Of a DNA stretch of 64,000 bases, positions 10,900 through 23,307 are shown in pieces (the first letter of the stretch is position 1; each line of letters starts with the position of its first letter). A program made the position numbers and the translations under genes. The DNA lies in contig CABFPE010000043.1 of assembly GCA_900660155.1 (NCBI GenBank), forward strand, positions 1,021,771 to 1,085,770, in the 5' to 3' direction. The notes under the pieces were generated by a model. That model did no database searches. It was not told the origin of the DNA and saw nothing but the letters and a program-made list of their open reading frames with translations. The DNA comes from Hofstenia miamia (taxonomy: Eukaryota > Xenacoelomorpha > Acoela > Hofsteniidae).

Positions 10900-13329
10900 G
10901 ATGCACGTGCACCCTCATTTTAGTCGGTATTTTCAATGGATGAAAGCTTAATGATAGTATAGCTTCATACTTATTGTCGAAGGCAATAGTCTTGCTTGTA
11001 TTGGACTTTATTTGATTAATGTAATTTTTCACAAAAGGCTTTTATAGATTAACTTTTGTTAGTGCTTCAAGCTTTTTTCTCAATAAAGATGCGTTTTTGA
11101 TCAAAAATTTTACAAAAAATTTGTACAAAAACACTCATTTAAAATGTTGTAAAATAATAAATAGGGGAACTTATATTTGAAGTTATAATTGGCGGTGTCC
11201 AAGCCATTATTACTACTGCTGTAATTATCTGAAGTAATATATAAATTTTTCATTACATTAAACTTTATGTTGCTGCACTAAGAGTTTGTTTATTGTAATA
11301 AAACAATGTTAACAATTGCTGTATTGAAAGATGAAATTTTAAGGAACTTTAATAATTAAAAGAAAAATATTTATCAACTGAACAAATGTCTAAAACAAAA
11401 TAAAATTAAGTGTAAATCTATTAATGTTAATGATGACCCAATTTTTAAAAAAGCTCTTTTATATTTTATTTCATAAATATATTATAAGCAACTCATTATA
11501 TTCTAATGAATCTCAAAAAAACGTAAATTTAAAAATGTTTGCTGGCTTTCACTTTTGGCGCCGAATGATGGAGTACTCCATACTTTTAGGGATGTAATTC
11601 GAAAGCGAGATTCAGTCTCTGAATTTCTTAACTTTCTGATGAAGTTCTCATCTGATTACTTTTCTCTTGAACTGTTAATTACACTATTTGACTTACCATT
11701 CCAGTTCAGCAAAAAGATATAACTTTGATAACACTATCTTACAAAATTTAATGAGTTTTTTCAAGAACGAAGTTATATAATTCACGATGAATTTTTTATG
11801 TTGAAACCGAATATGAAGTTTGATGGAAAATTTGACTAGCAGATTCTTCCAAAATTCAAAATTTGGATTTTAAATGTATCACTATGAACTATCACATTTA
11901 TATCATTGCTTTTCTCTGTTACTCTCTGTAAATGCAAATTCCCACCATGTATTTTTCTTGATGGCTTGCAATTTTAAATTTCAAGTTTACCTTAAGTTTT
12001 GCTCACTGGTATCAGTCCATAACAACCATATTATAAGACCACTGATTTCAAATAATTTAGTATATTGTAACATTGCAGGTATTGGTTTCTTGTATGGGCC
12101 AGATTACTCGCTTTTCGTGTGTAATTGTTTGTACATATTGTCAATATTTACTGTATATAATAGACCAACTCAGTTGCAAATTGAGAAATAGTTAACTGCG
12201 TTCTTGTCATCAGCGCACTTCCGTGATGCTACAATATATTTAAAAGTCTATGAGCAATAGTTGTCGGCAGTGGTTGACAACAACAAAGGTTATAGTGTGT
12301 AGAGATTAGGAACACTTCAGACGAATGCGTGACTCATATATTCCAATTGTAATCCAATTATGCAACTGCAACAAAAGCTTAAAAATCATGACCAATCTCT
12401 GGATTTTGCATGATAAAATAGAGCTACAAAATTGTGTGAATGACGTACTCTGAACCACAATGAATCACTAATTAAGTCGCTTAAACAATAAATCTTGTGA
12501 TTTTAAGACATAAAGCTTCCAAATTAAATCACCCTGTTCCAAGTTTTATTAAATAATCATAGTATTCTGTTCAAGCTTTACTTTAAAGTATGACGATTTT
12601 TTGATTACTTAAACTTATTTTGGACTATCATCAAACAGATGCGCATTTAGAAAATTTATTTGGGGGTATCCGTGTCTAGAAATGAATTGGTGTCGTAGCA
12701 TATAATGCAATATCATCAACGTTGTTTTGGTTGATCCACATATATGCATTTCATAATAAAGGAAAATGATTTTTTCATTCAGATTACTGTTTATATTTAT
12801 TGTATTTAAACAAAAATTTGTCTAAAGAGGTATAAATCTGTTTACAAAACATATATATATATATATATAGTATTGTATTTAAAGGCTTTTAGAAGAATTA
12901 AACAAAATGAGCAAGATACAAAATTCTGATTGCTTAAGATCCAGTTAACCGTTCTTTACCTATTGTTGAAAATAAATATGATTTTAATGGACGAAGCTGT
13001 TTAAAGGATCTTTCAGCGGTAGCATTAGTAACAGGAATAATGGTAAGAATAATAAGAGAGACCAGCATACATAGAAATAGATTTCAAATCCGTGAAAGTA
13101 GTGCTTGAATTTTGCTATCTGAAATGTTTGATACACGTGAGAACTAAGACGTACATCAAAACTTGATATTATGCTATCTATAGATCAAGTAAAAAAAGTG
13201 AACACATTATAAACACACTTTTGATAACAAACGGAAGACAAATAGATGCTAATAAATTATATTTGAAAATATAATTGTCTCAGCTTGTAACCTGGTGACA
13301 AAGTTGTTTGACAAGTTTGTCATGTAAAG
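10900..13329. other. AT-rich stretch, no recognised genes; (TA) array at 12851-12869
   Basis: One 105-codon open frame (11874-12191, plus) is rich in Phe, Leu, Tyr and Cys as expected from AT-rich DNA and has no family motif I recognise. A short (TA)n tract is at 12851-12869. Confidence 0.5.
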
Positions 13330-13830
13330 CTTGACACGTAGATGAACGTCTTGAAACTGAATCCATTAAGCGGACTCTAATTTCTTGAGTAATTTAGTGC
13401 TGGGATTCAAAAATGCAACTCATTATTCTTTCAGATTTGTGGGATTTTTTTCTCGACAAAATCCTGCAGAATCTGCCGCACGTTCTTTATGGGTACTAGA
13501 TCTCTCGAATTCGATGGCCATTGCATAACTTGAATATTATAATTGGTAAAAAATTATTTTGTGAATTTTGAGGTATGAGGGGTTGTTTCATCTTGTTCTA
13601 AGATCCATGAATCCGGATATAAGCAGGTTGCGTATGGTACAAACTCCTCGGGTATTTGACAATATTTTGAACTAATAATTGTACCAGTGCAAATATAGTG
13701 TGAAAACTAATGATAGTCAAATTTTGAAATGGGTCCACTTTTTTGACTTGAGCTATAGAAATGAGTAGTAAATTTCGAATCGGGAATAATTACTAAGTAT
13801 CATCTTTTGGTTAAACCCCGCCACTAATCA
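13330..13830 (-). pseudogene. Tc1-like transposase remnant with lost catalytic Glu
   Basis: Minus-strand reading contains WILEQDETTPHTSKFTK followed by VMQWPSNSRDLVPIKNV. This is the Tc1 pattern W-x-x-Q-D-N-x-P-x-H-x-S-x-x-x-x...W-P-x-x-S-P-D-L-N-P-I-E-N. The second catalytic Asp (Q-D) is retained, but the third acidic residue, normally Glu in N-P-I-E-N, reads Lys. Downstream helices are recognisable but interrupted by stops and frame changes. The N-terminal DNA-binding domain is not visible. A dead DDE/DDD cut-and-paste transposase. Confidence 0.75.
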
Positions 13831-14740
13831 GCCTCTACTACTGGAAATTGTTGTTGTGGGTTATTGTGGTCAGTTAACTTTGTTTTAAACTTTTCAAATT
13901 CAGTACAGAAATCGAATGTACAGAAAAAAAATTCCTGACAAACGAATTAATTTTTCGATCCAAAAAATAAAATCCGCAAAATTTTCAGTCCCAGGATTGC
14001 CTGTAGTGTACTATTCATGAACGTCAAATGTGCATACTAAGCTTATTCTATTGTAATGTTGCATCCAAATATACTTTTGTCTTTCCAAAATTTGTAAAAA
14101 CACAATTTAAGTGACAAAAGATGCCCTAAAAGCTTTAAATATTACAGAGCAGTGCTCAGTAAAATATTAGACTTATGTTGAATTTTAGATACATATATGT
14201 TCGAAAGAAACTGGCAAATTGGAACATTATTTAGTTGACAGCCTTTTACTATCCAGATAAAATGCATTTGGGGAAATGATTGTATGAATATTAGTCATAA
14301 TGACTAGCTCAGAATACAATCTTTTAAAACATTAATTTCTTATTCATGAAAATTATTCAATTCATTCTTAGTGGGTCCATTCCTAATAACGTTAGAATAT
14401 CTCAGGACTACTATATATCACTGGACTACCTATATGTCACTGCTCTTTGTAAACATATATGTATGCTTAGTAAATCTTAACGAATTTTTATTTAGAAAAT
14501 TATATTTTATTATTCAATATTTGATAATTAAATAGAACTACACAATGCAAATGCTAGTTTACAGTATATCAATACACAAATTTGTGATTGCGAAAACCAA
14601 ATAACATTTCATTCTAAACAAAGAGCACGAATTGCAGTAGCCTCATTTATTACTGTTAATTATTAAAGAAAGGCAATAGTAACAAAAATGTTTTTTCAAT
14701 AAATTTAGAGTGATTATAAAGTCATTACTACATTTGCTTT
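13831..14740. other. AT-rich stretch without recognised features
   Basis: No supported exon, RNA gene or repeat. Confidence 0.45.
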
Positions 14741-14744
14741 TGCC

Positions 14745-15335
14745 ATAAAATTTTTATTAAAAAATAAATTTAATGAAACAAGTTTTACTTGATAACCAAT
14801 GTAAAGCTAAGTTAATTAAATAGTATTAGTGATAAGAATTGAATTACTTTAATTATGTTGTTATCAGATAAAGAGAGTTTTTATTGTGAGATGGCCAAAT
14901 CCAGATTTATCGCTACTTGACTAAGTTTTGTGGGCTATTTAGGGGAAAAGTTTATAGAATTCAAACTGAATTGGCTATAATAGCAGAATTTCCTATGTGC
15001 AAAGACTCCATTTTATCTCTGCTCAAAACAGGCGAGTTGTGCATAGAACGAGTGGAGAACATTTTGAAAACGATTTAAAGTATTTTAGCATTACATTGGT
15101 TATCAAATAAAACTTGTTTCTTTGAATTATATTTTGTAGTAAAANNNNNNNNNNNNNNNNNNNNNATAATAGCAGAATTTCCTATGTGCAAAGACTCCAT
15201 TTTATCTCTGCTCAAAACAGGCGAGTTGTGCATAGAACGAGTGGAGAACATTTTGAAAACGATTTAAAGTATTTTAGCATTACATTGGTTATCAAATAAA
15301 ACTTGTTTCTTTGAATTATATTTTGTAGTAAAATT
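14745..15335. mobile_element. MITE with about 60-bp terminal inverted repeats, distorted by an assembly gap
   Basis: Sequence at about 14750-14815 is the reverse complement of about 15080-15144, with a strong core GAAACAAGTTTTACTTGATA (left) versus its inverted counterpart at 15093-15121. Identity over about 60 bp looks near 85 percent by eye. The interior encodes nothing recognisable. Because 14977-15144 is repeated after the gap at 15166-15333, the right terminus appears twice; the true element is probably about 400 bp. Superfamily not determined. Confidence 0.6.
14977..15333. repeat. 168-bp direct duplication flanking a 21-N gap (probable unmerged contig overlap)
   Basis: Bases 14977-15144 run up to the gap 15145-15165, and 15166-15333 repeats the same 168 bases immediately after it. 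The left copy ends exactly at the Ns and the right copy starts exactly after them, which is what two overlapping contig ends look like. Confidence 0.9.
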
Positions 15336-15389
15336 TACTCGTGGCTCTATTCTTTCACAACTGGCAGATCGCAAAAACTTATATACAAA

Positions 15390-16217
15390 AACTACATTTG
15401 CAAGCCAATAGCAATTTCACTTGGATCATCACAAGGCACAGCTGGTGGCCCAAATATTTATTCTATTGCAACTGATTCCTTGCGATCATATGAATCAAAT
15501 AGTTTCATTATAAAATACTCTGATAATTCTGCAGCTACAGTACCTTGTTTTAAGAATCCTGAAGACTATCAAAAATTGTCGTTAAACAAAATTGATGGTG
15601 AAATTACAATATGAACAACAAAATATAATTTAAAGATTAATGAAACTAAGACCAAAATGATACGATTTTCACTAAGCCATTCTAATATATGTCAATGTAA
15701 TATCGCCAACTTAAGTTATTCAAATGTTGATCATTATACTATTTTAGGAATCATGTTTCAATAAAAGCTAAGATTCAAACGATATTGTGATAATTTACTT
15801 TCTCGGCTAAATCGTCGTAAATACATCCTTAGAGATTCAAAGTCTAATGGCTACACTATTGATGAAATAAACAAAGTTTTTGATTCTATTATTTTAAATC
15901 GTATCAGATATGGTATTTCAGTGTATGGGGCTGATATTGGAACTATGCAAAGAATAAATAAACTTACACTATGCTATATAAACGGTTTTTGTAAAAACCT
16001 AATAGATGTGTTTGAAGTTAGAGAAAAAGAATATCTTAAACTCGCCAACAAGATATTAAACAATAATAAACATCCTTTGAACGCCTATTTCAATCAACAT
16101 ACAAATACTAGTAACTGCCATCTTAGAAAAAATGCCAGATTCAGGATTCCATTAGTGCGCACTGAAACGTTTAAGAATATATTTGCTCATGGTGCAATGA
16201 AGATTCTAAACTCATAA
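15390..16217 (+). mobile_element. 5'-truncated LINE copy 3 (RT motifs B-C to C-terminus)
   Basis: Reads SQGTAGGPNIYSIATDSLRS (motif B), then FIIKYSDNSAATVPC (motif C, with Y-A-D-D altered to Y-S-D-N), NLKINETKTKMIRFSLSH, YTILGIMFQ and a long C-terminal region. The last 98 codons (15921-16217) form an open frame ending LRKNARFRIPLVRTETFKNI then FAHGAMKILNS and stop, apparently the native C-terminus. There is a stop near 15614 and another near 15762. Same family as the copies at 4.85 and 5.99 kb but the least decayed. The change in the catalytic motif shows it is inactive. Confidence 0.85.
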
Positions 16218-16249
16218 ATGTGTATTTATTATATTTTACTCTTTTCTGT

Positions 16250-16950
16250 TAAAAATTTTCCTCAGTCTGTACTTTTTTATTTCTTCTCCTCTTACCTCGG
16301 AAAAAATAGCACTGGGAAAAACTGGAAAGTCACCTTCAATAGCTTCATCACAATCCATAGGCAGGGCATTAGGGTGTTTTGATTCTAGGGCCCGAACAAT
16401 TTCATCAGTAACTGGTATAGCGCCCTTTGAGTATCGTTTTCAAAAAGTGATGTTGCACTTTTGAACTTGCCCTTGGATACAAAATTCGGAAATTTTTGTC
16501 TGTGCAAGAGTTGTTGGATGTCGATGACCTTAGTCTCTCTTTTATAGCTTTGAATTCGACAATTAGGTCCCAAATGTTGCCTTTAAAACATTCATTCATT
16601 CTTTTGCGAAAGTGGTCTAAATTCTAGTTTTATTTCTGTATGATACCTTTTGTAGAACAAGAGGGGGAAGTAAGAAAAATGCATCCAGAGCTATTGATGC
16701 GCCTTCACAATTGTCAACAAAGAGGCGAAGCCAACGGTCAGGTTCCCTAACAAATTCCTTACCAGCATTTCCAGTGGGTAATTTGAAGAGATTTGGTCGA
16801 AATGCTGTTAAAATTTTGTATGCCTCGATTACGTCTGATCCTTTAATGTATTTACCACTAACTGTTGGAAGATTTGGAGATGAGCAACAGGGCATTTCAT
16901 TCAGGTTAAGTTTATTAAGTGTCTGTGTTATATCAGAGGATTGAGTATCC
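16250..16950 (-). pseudogene. Antisense retroelement fragment (region upstream of an RT)
   Basis: Minus strand, in pieces: EMPCCSSPNLPTVSGKYIKG and KEFVREPDRWLRLFVDNCEG (about 16617-16895), then NVLKATFGT/IVEFKAIKERL (about 16500-16600), then DEIVRALESKHPNALPMDCD and EGDFPVFPSA (about 16300-16410). The V-R-A-L-x-x-K-H-P motif with a following short Asp/Glu-rich linker resembles the segment just ahead of the reverse transcriptase in a group of invertebrate retroelements. No RT core is present. Frame changes and stops separate the pieces. Retroelement origin is an inference from these motifs. Confidence 0.45.
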
Positions 16951-17100
16951 TATTGATTAATATTCCATATACTATCTTAACGGCTTATCTTCTTTATAAA
17001 ATTTTCATTTTCATCTAAACCAACTAGTTCTTTTTTGTTTTCATAATTATTCTATCTCAGCTTATCTTTTGCGATGTAAAAATTTTCAAACCACATAAAA

Positions 17101-18850
17101 TTAATCTTTTTTAGCATTAGTACATTTCGAGAATGCAATGTATTCATTGAAAGCGTATTGTTTTGTTGGTCTTCTCTGCCTCTGTGAGCGACGCAAAATC
17201 CTTTCATCTTGATTTTCAATGTTTATATTTTCTTCTTCATCCAAATTGGTATTCTCCATATCAATATCAGAATCATAGTCGGCCAAAATATGATCAACTA
17301 TAGCAATACCATAATTTTTATGTATTACATTATTGTTACTTTAATCAGTAGCATTTTTAAATACTTCCTCGGTTATAATTGGTGCCCAACCCCTAAAGAT
17401 ATTTCTATGACATGGTATATATTGTGAACCAAACCATATTTTAGTAAATACTCCTTGCCAATTACAGCAACAGGTCTTCTCCAAATTTTGTTGTTATGCG
17501 AAAAACCCAGAGGTTTTGAATTTTGTAAAAATCTATTTGAGTTTTGGGCCTTTCTACATGAACTTGCCTCAACTTTTCCGAACAGTCTGATGAAAAAATT
17601 ATATTCTAACTTATAGTAGGAGTGAAATATGCTCAGCTACAAATTTCACTCAAGAGCTGGAAGCTCATCCGTCAAAATACCAGGTATTCTAGCATTTCTT
17701 CTAAATACTATTTGATACGGGAAGTAACCATTTCGATTAGGTAAGCAAATCTTGGCAAATACTGCTAATTTAAGGACTTTGTTGTAGAGCAGAAGGTTCA
17801 TTCGCACCAACCGTTATAAGGCTTTTCTTAAACACAACGTTGTGCGGCGCAATCAGGTTATTACTATAAGGAACATAAAGTGGAGAGTTCCTATATTTTT
17901 TTCCCTCATATCTGTGAATGAATCACCCGAAAATTCATCACCATTATCCACAATAACTTTATTGTACGTACCACACACAGTGACCCGCTCAGTTAACTAT
18001 GAATTCTGAACAAAATTTGACATTTTATCCCTAAGTTGAGCACAAACGCTAAATCTCGATCTATGATATGCAACACCCTACAGGTATTAAATTTTGATGA
18101 ATTGAGAGTTGTGACAAGAATATATCCATTGATGTGATATCATTAAATTCATTAGAATTAGAAAAACTGAAAACAGGCTTAACAAATCTAGGTCTCGTGC
18201 TTAGACAGCTTTGACATACTCAATTTATACACTTCATCTTAATCAAACTTAAAACAAGTTTTTAAAAACGAACAAAATTTTGAGTGGTGTCCATAGCAAT
18301 TCCGGACTATTACGGTATACAAATGCTTCATTTGGTTTGCCCTAGTGGAGTGGTTATTTTTTGGGGCGACATATAATTCCGTGGAACACTCCTAAATATC
18401 AACGGGTCGCTATAATTGCTTTCATTGGGAGACTATGCAATGTGTTGATGCCATCGGTTATTCCGGTTTTCTTCACGATTTTATTAATGAAAGTTGGGAT
18501 GTTGATACTAATATTCCGGTTTTAAACTAGAGTCTGTTATTTGTAAATTCTTTGCAAGGAAAGCCATCTCCGTTGCAGAAGCGATTGGCAATAGACATAT
18601 CTTATATAAAAGAAAGCATGAACAATTGTGAATTGTCTCCTGCATAAATATGATGCATTTACAAAGTAGAATAGCTCTTCCTTAGATAGATTTTTGCTTT
18701 CATTAACAATAGGTCAAATGACTTTTAAGCATTTTTTGCTTGCCTCATTCTTCGTTCAGCGTACATATACTTCCAATAATGTTGATAATCGCATTGAATT
18801 TGCTATTTGTCGAAATTTTGTTTTCAATCCATTAATTTTCGCAATTGAAA
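17101..18850 (-). pseudogene. Antisense Ty3/Gypsy-type pol remnant (integrase region)
   Basis: Minus-strand reading contains KVIVDNGDEFSGDSFTDMRE (integrase core, Asp-Asn-G-x-E-F), then a block resembling L-x-x-A-V-x-A-K-x-x-x-P-N-x-x-G-x-x-P-x-Q-I-V-x-x-R-N, then ARIPGILTDELPALE, then WRRPVAVIGKEYLLKYG-like sequence, and finally RRSQRQRRPTKQY (17101-17286). This is the layout of retrotransposon integrases: catalytic core, then a basic GPY-like module, then an R-R-S-x-R-x-R-x-P C-terminal tail. Stops and shifts are frequent. Sequence right of about 18400 is too decayed to assign. Confidence 0.65.
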
Positions 18851-18915
18851 CATCAGATTGATATTTACTCTCAAGGAGTAAGCGCTGTTCTAATGTTAAT
18901 CCGTAAAAAGGGGAA

Positions 18916-18931
18916 TGTCATAATTATGACA
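18916..18931. repeat. 16-bp perfect palindrome TGTCATAATTATGACA
   Basis: TGTCATAATTATGACA equals its own reverse complement. It sits at the outer edge of the Gypsy-like remnant, where an LTR boundary (TG...CA) would be plausible, but no second LTR copy was found. Confidence 0.6.
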
Positions 18932-21866
18932 AGGTAAACATCGCATCGGGACCTCAACAAGGATAGGAACTTAGGTTAAAGGATTAGTACAAAAAACAGG
19001 TCCCGCAAGGCGATAGCTGCAACATATATTCGAATAAGTAGGAATTCTATTTCAGAATAAATGTTTTGGAAATAAATATTGTGCTTTTAAAACATCCTAA
19101 ACTTGAAAAAATACAATTATTTACAGGAACGCATTCTTCTTAAAATATCAAAATTAAATAGTCGTCCCGCAAATGCACAAAATGAAAAAAGAACAAAAAT
19201 AAGTATTAAAATTTTCAAAATGTAATAAATTGAGAGTAATCATTGAATTAAATATTCGAAAAAGTTTACAAAACTAGAGATCAAGGTTTATTATATTCTA
19301 TTAATTTTTTCTTAAAATTAAAACGTAGTTAAAATATTGTAAGCGAAGTAAGGCGAATTCCTTAAATGTATACATACATACAAAAATGGACTTGGCCATG
19401 GCGAGTCTACAATTCGAGTTAAATCAATGCAACAAAAAACAATTAATAAAAAAATTGGTAGAAAAGAGTATGCAAACAAATGTGTATGATATGTTTGTTT
19501 GAACAAACAGTAAATTTTAAATTTATTTACGTGACAAAAAGCACAATTTTTTCAAATAGGACCTTGAAAAATCCCTTCCCATCACTTTATATATATATAT
19601 ATATATATATAATGTTTCGATGCTTAATGGTTATGAACGAATTTGTTCCAACTGCACTATATTTTCCAGAGGTTTTCTTGAGCCAACGATGCGTAATTAC
19701 AGATTAATAGATTTCACCAACTTATGATGTATTTCATTAGCACAAGTTACAAAAACACTAAATTTCAATTCACAGGAATGCTCCAAGAAATGCTTAATTA
19801 AGCATTAAATTACAACCAAGTAAAGCGCTTAATCAATATTCATCGGTTAATTAGGAAAATATCTAGCAATATTCACTTAATTCAAATTTAGCAAATTGAG
19901 CATCCCCTGCAATTCCAAAATTAATCCTTGATTCCACGAACATTCTGGTCTTTAAATAACTAAAGTAGAAATATTTAAATTAATCTACAAAACGCCATGT
20001 TGTAAAATACAAAAAATTTTGGAAAATGTTTTAAGTACGCAAATAATGAGAAATCGGTCTAACACATGTGTGCACATTCTTCGAATATGTTTTTATTGGA
20101 AGATTTTCGCGTTTGATACAGAAAATAATTTAAAAAATACCAATAAGTGTTGCAATAAACGGCAGTCACACTTCATTGCAAATTGTCTACGTAGCCTTTA
20201 GTTTTCAAAAATTTCTTAACAGAAATCTATTATGCTCTGTGCAAACGCAAAAGGATGTTCGAAATTGTAGAACTTCAATCCGCTTTCACAAGTCGTTAAT
20301 CAACCGTCCCAAGAGAGGATCGACTAACATACATCAAAGCAGCTGATAGTACTGACAGCAACATTTGATAATAAGATATGCCAATCCAAGTAAACAAATG
20401 AATCTCCTTATGAAAATAATTGTTTCATTCTAAATGCACAGTCTGGGTGCAGAGATGCGAATATTTCCTAATATATCATTGCAGTAACAGCAATTTTGTA
20501 ACTACAAAACAATAGATTACTACTTGTAAGTTAGTTGACTAGTGGCCATAATGGATTAAACTTAATGGAGTATGAAGTGGGGTATTTCTTGTCTTGAGAA
20601 TTTAAAAAATATTTCAGAAATTCAATTCATTAATACCTTACAAAAACTTTGAAAATCTAAAGCTTAAAAATACAAAGTCGTGAAAATTTATCGTTATTAC
20701 CACATATTCATTATGAAAAACAATAAAGTAATCCTGGAGATATTTATCAATTAAAATATAAAAAACTACCAAGCCACTTCAAATATTGTAAGATGTTGTG
20801 TAAAATCTACAAAGTGGATGTAATTGCAAATATATCACCACAAATTAGCGATGATTCTTATATCCCCTTTCTGCATTGACTGAAAAATTATCTAAAAAGA
20901 GTTTAAGAGTCTAGAAAAAACTGCTACATGTCAACTGTAAAACTGTAACGGCAGGCAATGTAAAACTACCTTTGCGTCTTGCAACAACAAATAGCATAAA
21001 TTTAGAAATGTTAATTAACTACTGTTTTTACCGCCACTAATTAATTGATGCACATGTCGGCACGTTTACAAAAACTAGATATACATGTCAACAGTGCAAT
21101 TAAAACAATTTGAAATCCATGTAAATAAAACAACATAACACTTTTATGGCGAAAATGGTACTAACGATCGTCTGAGATCTTTCCTTTTTATGTTGGTAAG
21201 TTGTCTGAAATTTTAATTAAATGAAATGCTCCTGTTCATTTTGTGGATAATTAATAAAACGACACTTGCTTTCGGTAAGTTTCCGTATATATACCAAACT
21301 AAACTACTACTACTACTAATACCATTAATAAGTATACAGAGGTGGTAAATTCCTATGAAAAGAAAAATATTGACTTTTTGAACACATGAATCAAGATAAA
21401 AAAATTAACTTGATATTTTTTGGCTGTATCAACTAACGCAACGGACAAATTTGGCAATACTTCAGAGCGAAATTCATTTATGTGAAAATATAAGTAATTG
21501 TAATTGCAACCTCCCACTTATAGAAATAAAAATAATTACAGTTGTTGCTTCTGACCAAAACTGTTGGAGAATACTACATGTAAATAATTTTGTTTGCATA
21601 GAAAATACTCCTTCTTCCACCTTCGGATGTAAATATTACATTCTATTAAGAAATGATTTTAACAAAGTTTATTCCCACTAATTGAATCAATAATTAGCCA
21701 AAATAACTATTTGCAATTTACAACGTGATATACCAGTAATTGCATATGCTAATGTCAGGTAAACATGAATTTAAAATATTCAGAGGTTACAAATTGTTTC
21801 AAGCACACGTTGCAATTTTTAAGACAAATAGGTTCAATTAAGGCCAAATTTAGAAATTTTTGAATT
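18932..21866. other. AT-rich stretch without recognised genes; (TA) array at 19588-19612
   Basis: Several 60-76-codon open frames here have no recognisable motif and match the composition expected of AT-rich DNA. A (TA)n tract lies at 19588-19612. Confidence 0.5.
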
Positions 21867-21879
21867 TTACACTAAAAAA

Positions 21880-21945
21880 CGCAATGTAGAAACAATATAA
21901 TAACACAATGTAGAAACAATATGATAACACCGTGTAGAAAGTAAA
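21880..21945. repeat. Three degenerate tandem copies of a 24-bp unit
   Basis: The unit AATGTAGAAACAATATRATA followed by ACAC occurs twice in tandem, and a third copy starts CGTGTAGAAAGTAAAT. It lies just beyond the end of the Tc1 transposase remnant, where a sub-terminal transposase-binding array might sit. Confidence 0.75.
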
Positions 21946-21966
21946 TAGTTGATTCTGAAAAAGTCA

Positions 21967-22930
21967 CTAATAATTTTTATGCACGCCATTATTGCCCAAA
22001 CATGCAGCAATGCGATTTGACATTGACCCGACCAGTTTTCTACAATAATCATCAGTAATCTCTGTGCACCATACCACTTTAATTTGCTCCTTCAGATCGT
22101 CGAGCGATCTGCATTCGCACTTCCTCAGACAGTTTTTGATGTGATGCCAGCAATTTTCTATGATGTTAAGGGAATTTCCCGGCCAGTTCTCAAGCAGTTG
22201 AAAGTCTTGTGATGCAATCCACTGTTTCACAACTTTGGCGCTGTGGCAAGGAGCACCATCTTGTTGTAGTACAGATGTTCCGTGAAGCTGAACAAACATG
22301 GGAACTTTCTCCTGAATTATTTTGAGGTGGGCCTTGGCTGTGACTGTCTCGTTGTGACGAACAAAATGCAGAGCAGCACATCCATTCGCAGTTATAGCAC
22401 CCCAAATCATCACAGAAGGTGCTGAGCGGACAGTTTGTTGCGTGTAACGTGTATTGAATCTTTGGTTTCTTGGTCGTCACTAAACATTAATTGATGCCGC
22501 ATCTCAGGGTTGTAGTGTTGGTATTGCCTGCAGAAGCGCAACCGGTCTCGAATGTTCTTTGAAGAAAACCGGGGTTTGGCTGCCGGTTTGCACGATGAAA
22601 GGTCAAATGTAGTATTCAATCGACGGTAATGGTGCGTGTTGATACATTCTGCACTACCGCACCTAGATTTGCTTTAGAAGATGAAGAGAATGGTTGATTA
22701 ACGACGTAACGGTGAATGAGACTGTCAGTCTGAGGGGTTGTCACTTTTGGTCGTCCAGACCGCTTGCAAGAGGAAAAATTTTGCAGTTGCTGATAACGAG
22801 TAACACTTCTGGATACCGAAGATACTGACACGTTCATTCTAACAACTATAGCGCGATAATTGTACACCTCCTCGTACAAGATATGAATTTGAGCACGCTT
22901 TGTTGGTGAGATTTCACTACCACGGACCAT
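21967..22930 (-). pseudogene. Tc1-like transposase, nearly complete but frameshifted
   Basis: Three minus-strand pieces in order. 22616-22930: an N-terminal helix-turn-helix with ISPTKRAQIHILYEEV and SVSSVSRSVTRYQQL, then a G-R-P-K hook. 22410-22619: FSSKNIRDRLRFCRQYQHY and MFSDDQ, containing the first catalytic Asp. 21967-22413: MIWGAITANGCAALHFVRH, QQDGAPCHSAKVVKQWI (second Asp), and WPGNSLNIIENCWHHIKN (third acidic residue, Glu). The full layout of a Tc1-type transposase is present. Frame changes near 22615 and 22410 and an apparent deletion after the first Asp inactivate it. It is much less decayed than the Tc1 relic at 13.3 kb. Confidence 0.9.
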
Positions 22931-23307
22931 ATTTCAAATAATAATGATAGTGCTTTTTCAGTGAAAATGTATTGTGTGTAAATCTAAAGTTGTATTAATT
23001 TGATTGGCTAAATTAATCTGTTGTAAATTCTAAGAAAAAATTACGAATTCCAGGAATTTTACAAAGTTTCCAAGAAATAGCATAAAACACGCTTTAGACA
23101 GGTTACTGTTCCCAAACTTTTGGCCAATCTTGAAAAACTTTGACAAACGTATTTGTTAGCAGAAAGTGTCTATGTGGATCGGAATACGCGGGAATGGCTA
23201 TCTTATCGGCTCTTTGTTTTACGAGAATAAATTGAATGGTGTTGCCTAACTGAGCATGATCAGCGAAAGGATCATCCCGGAACTCCACCCAATTTATGGT
23301 AATCAAT

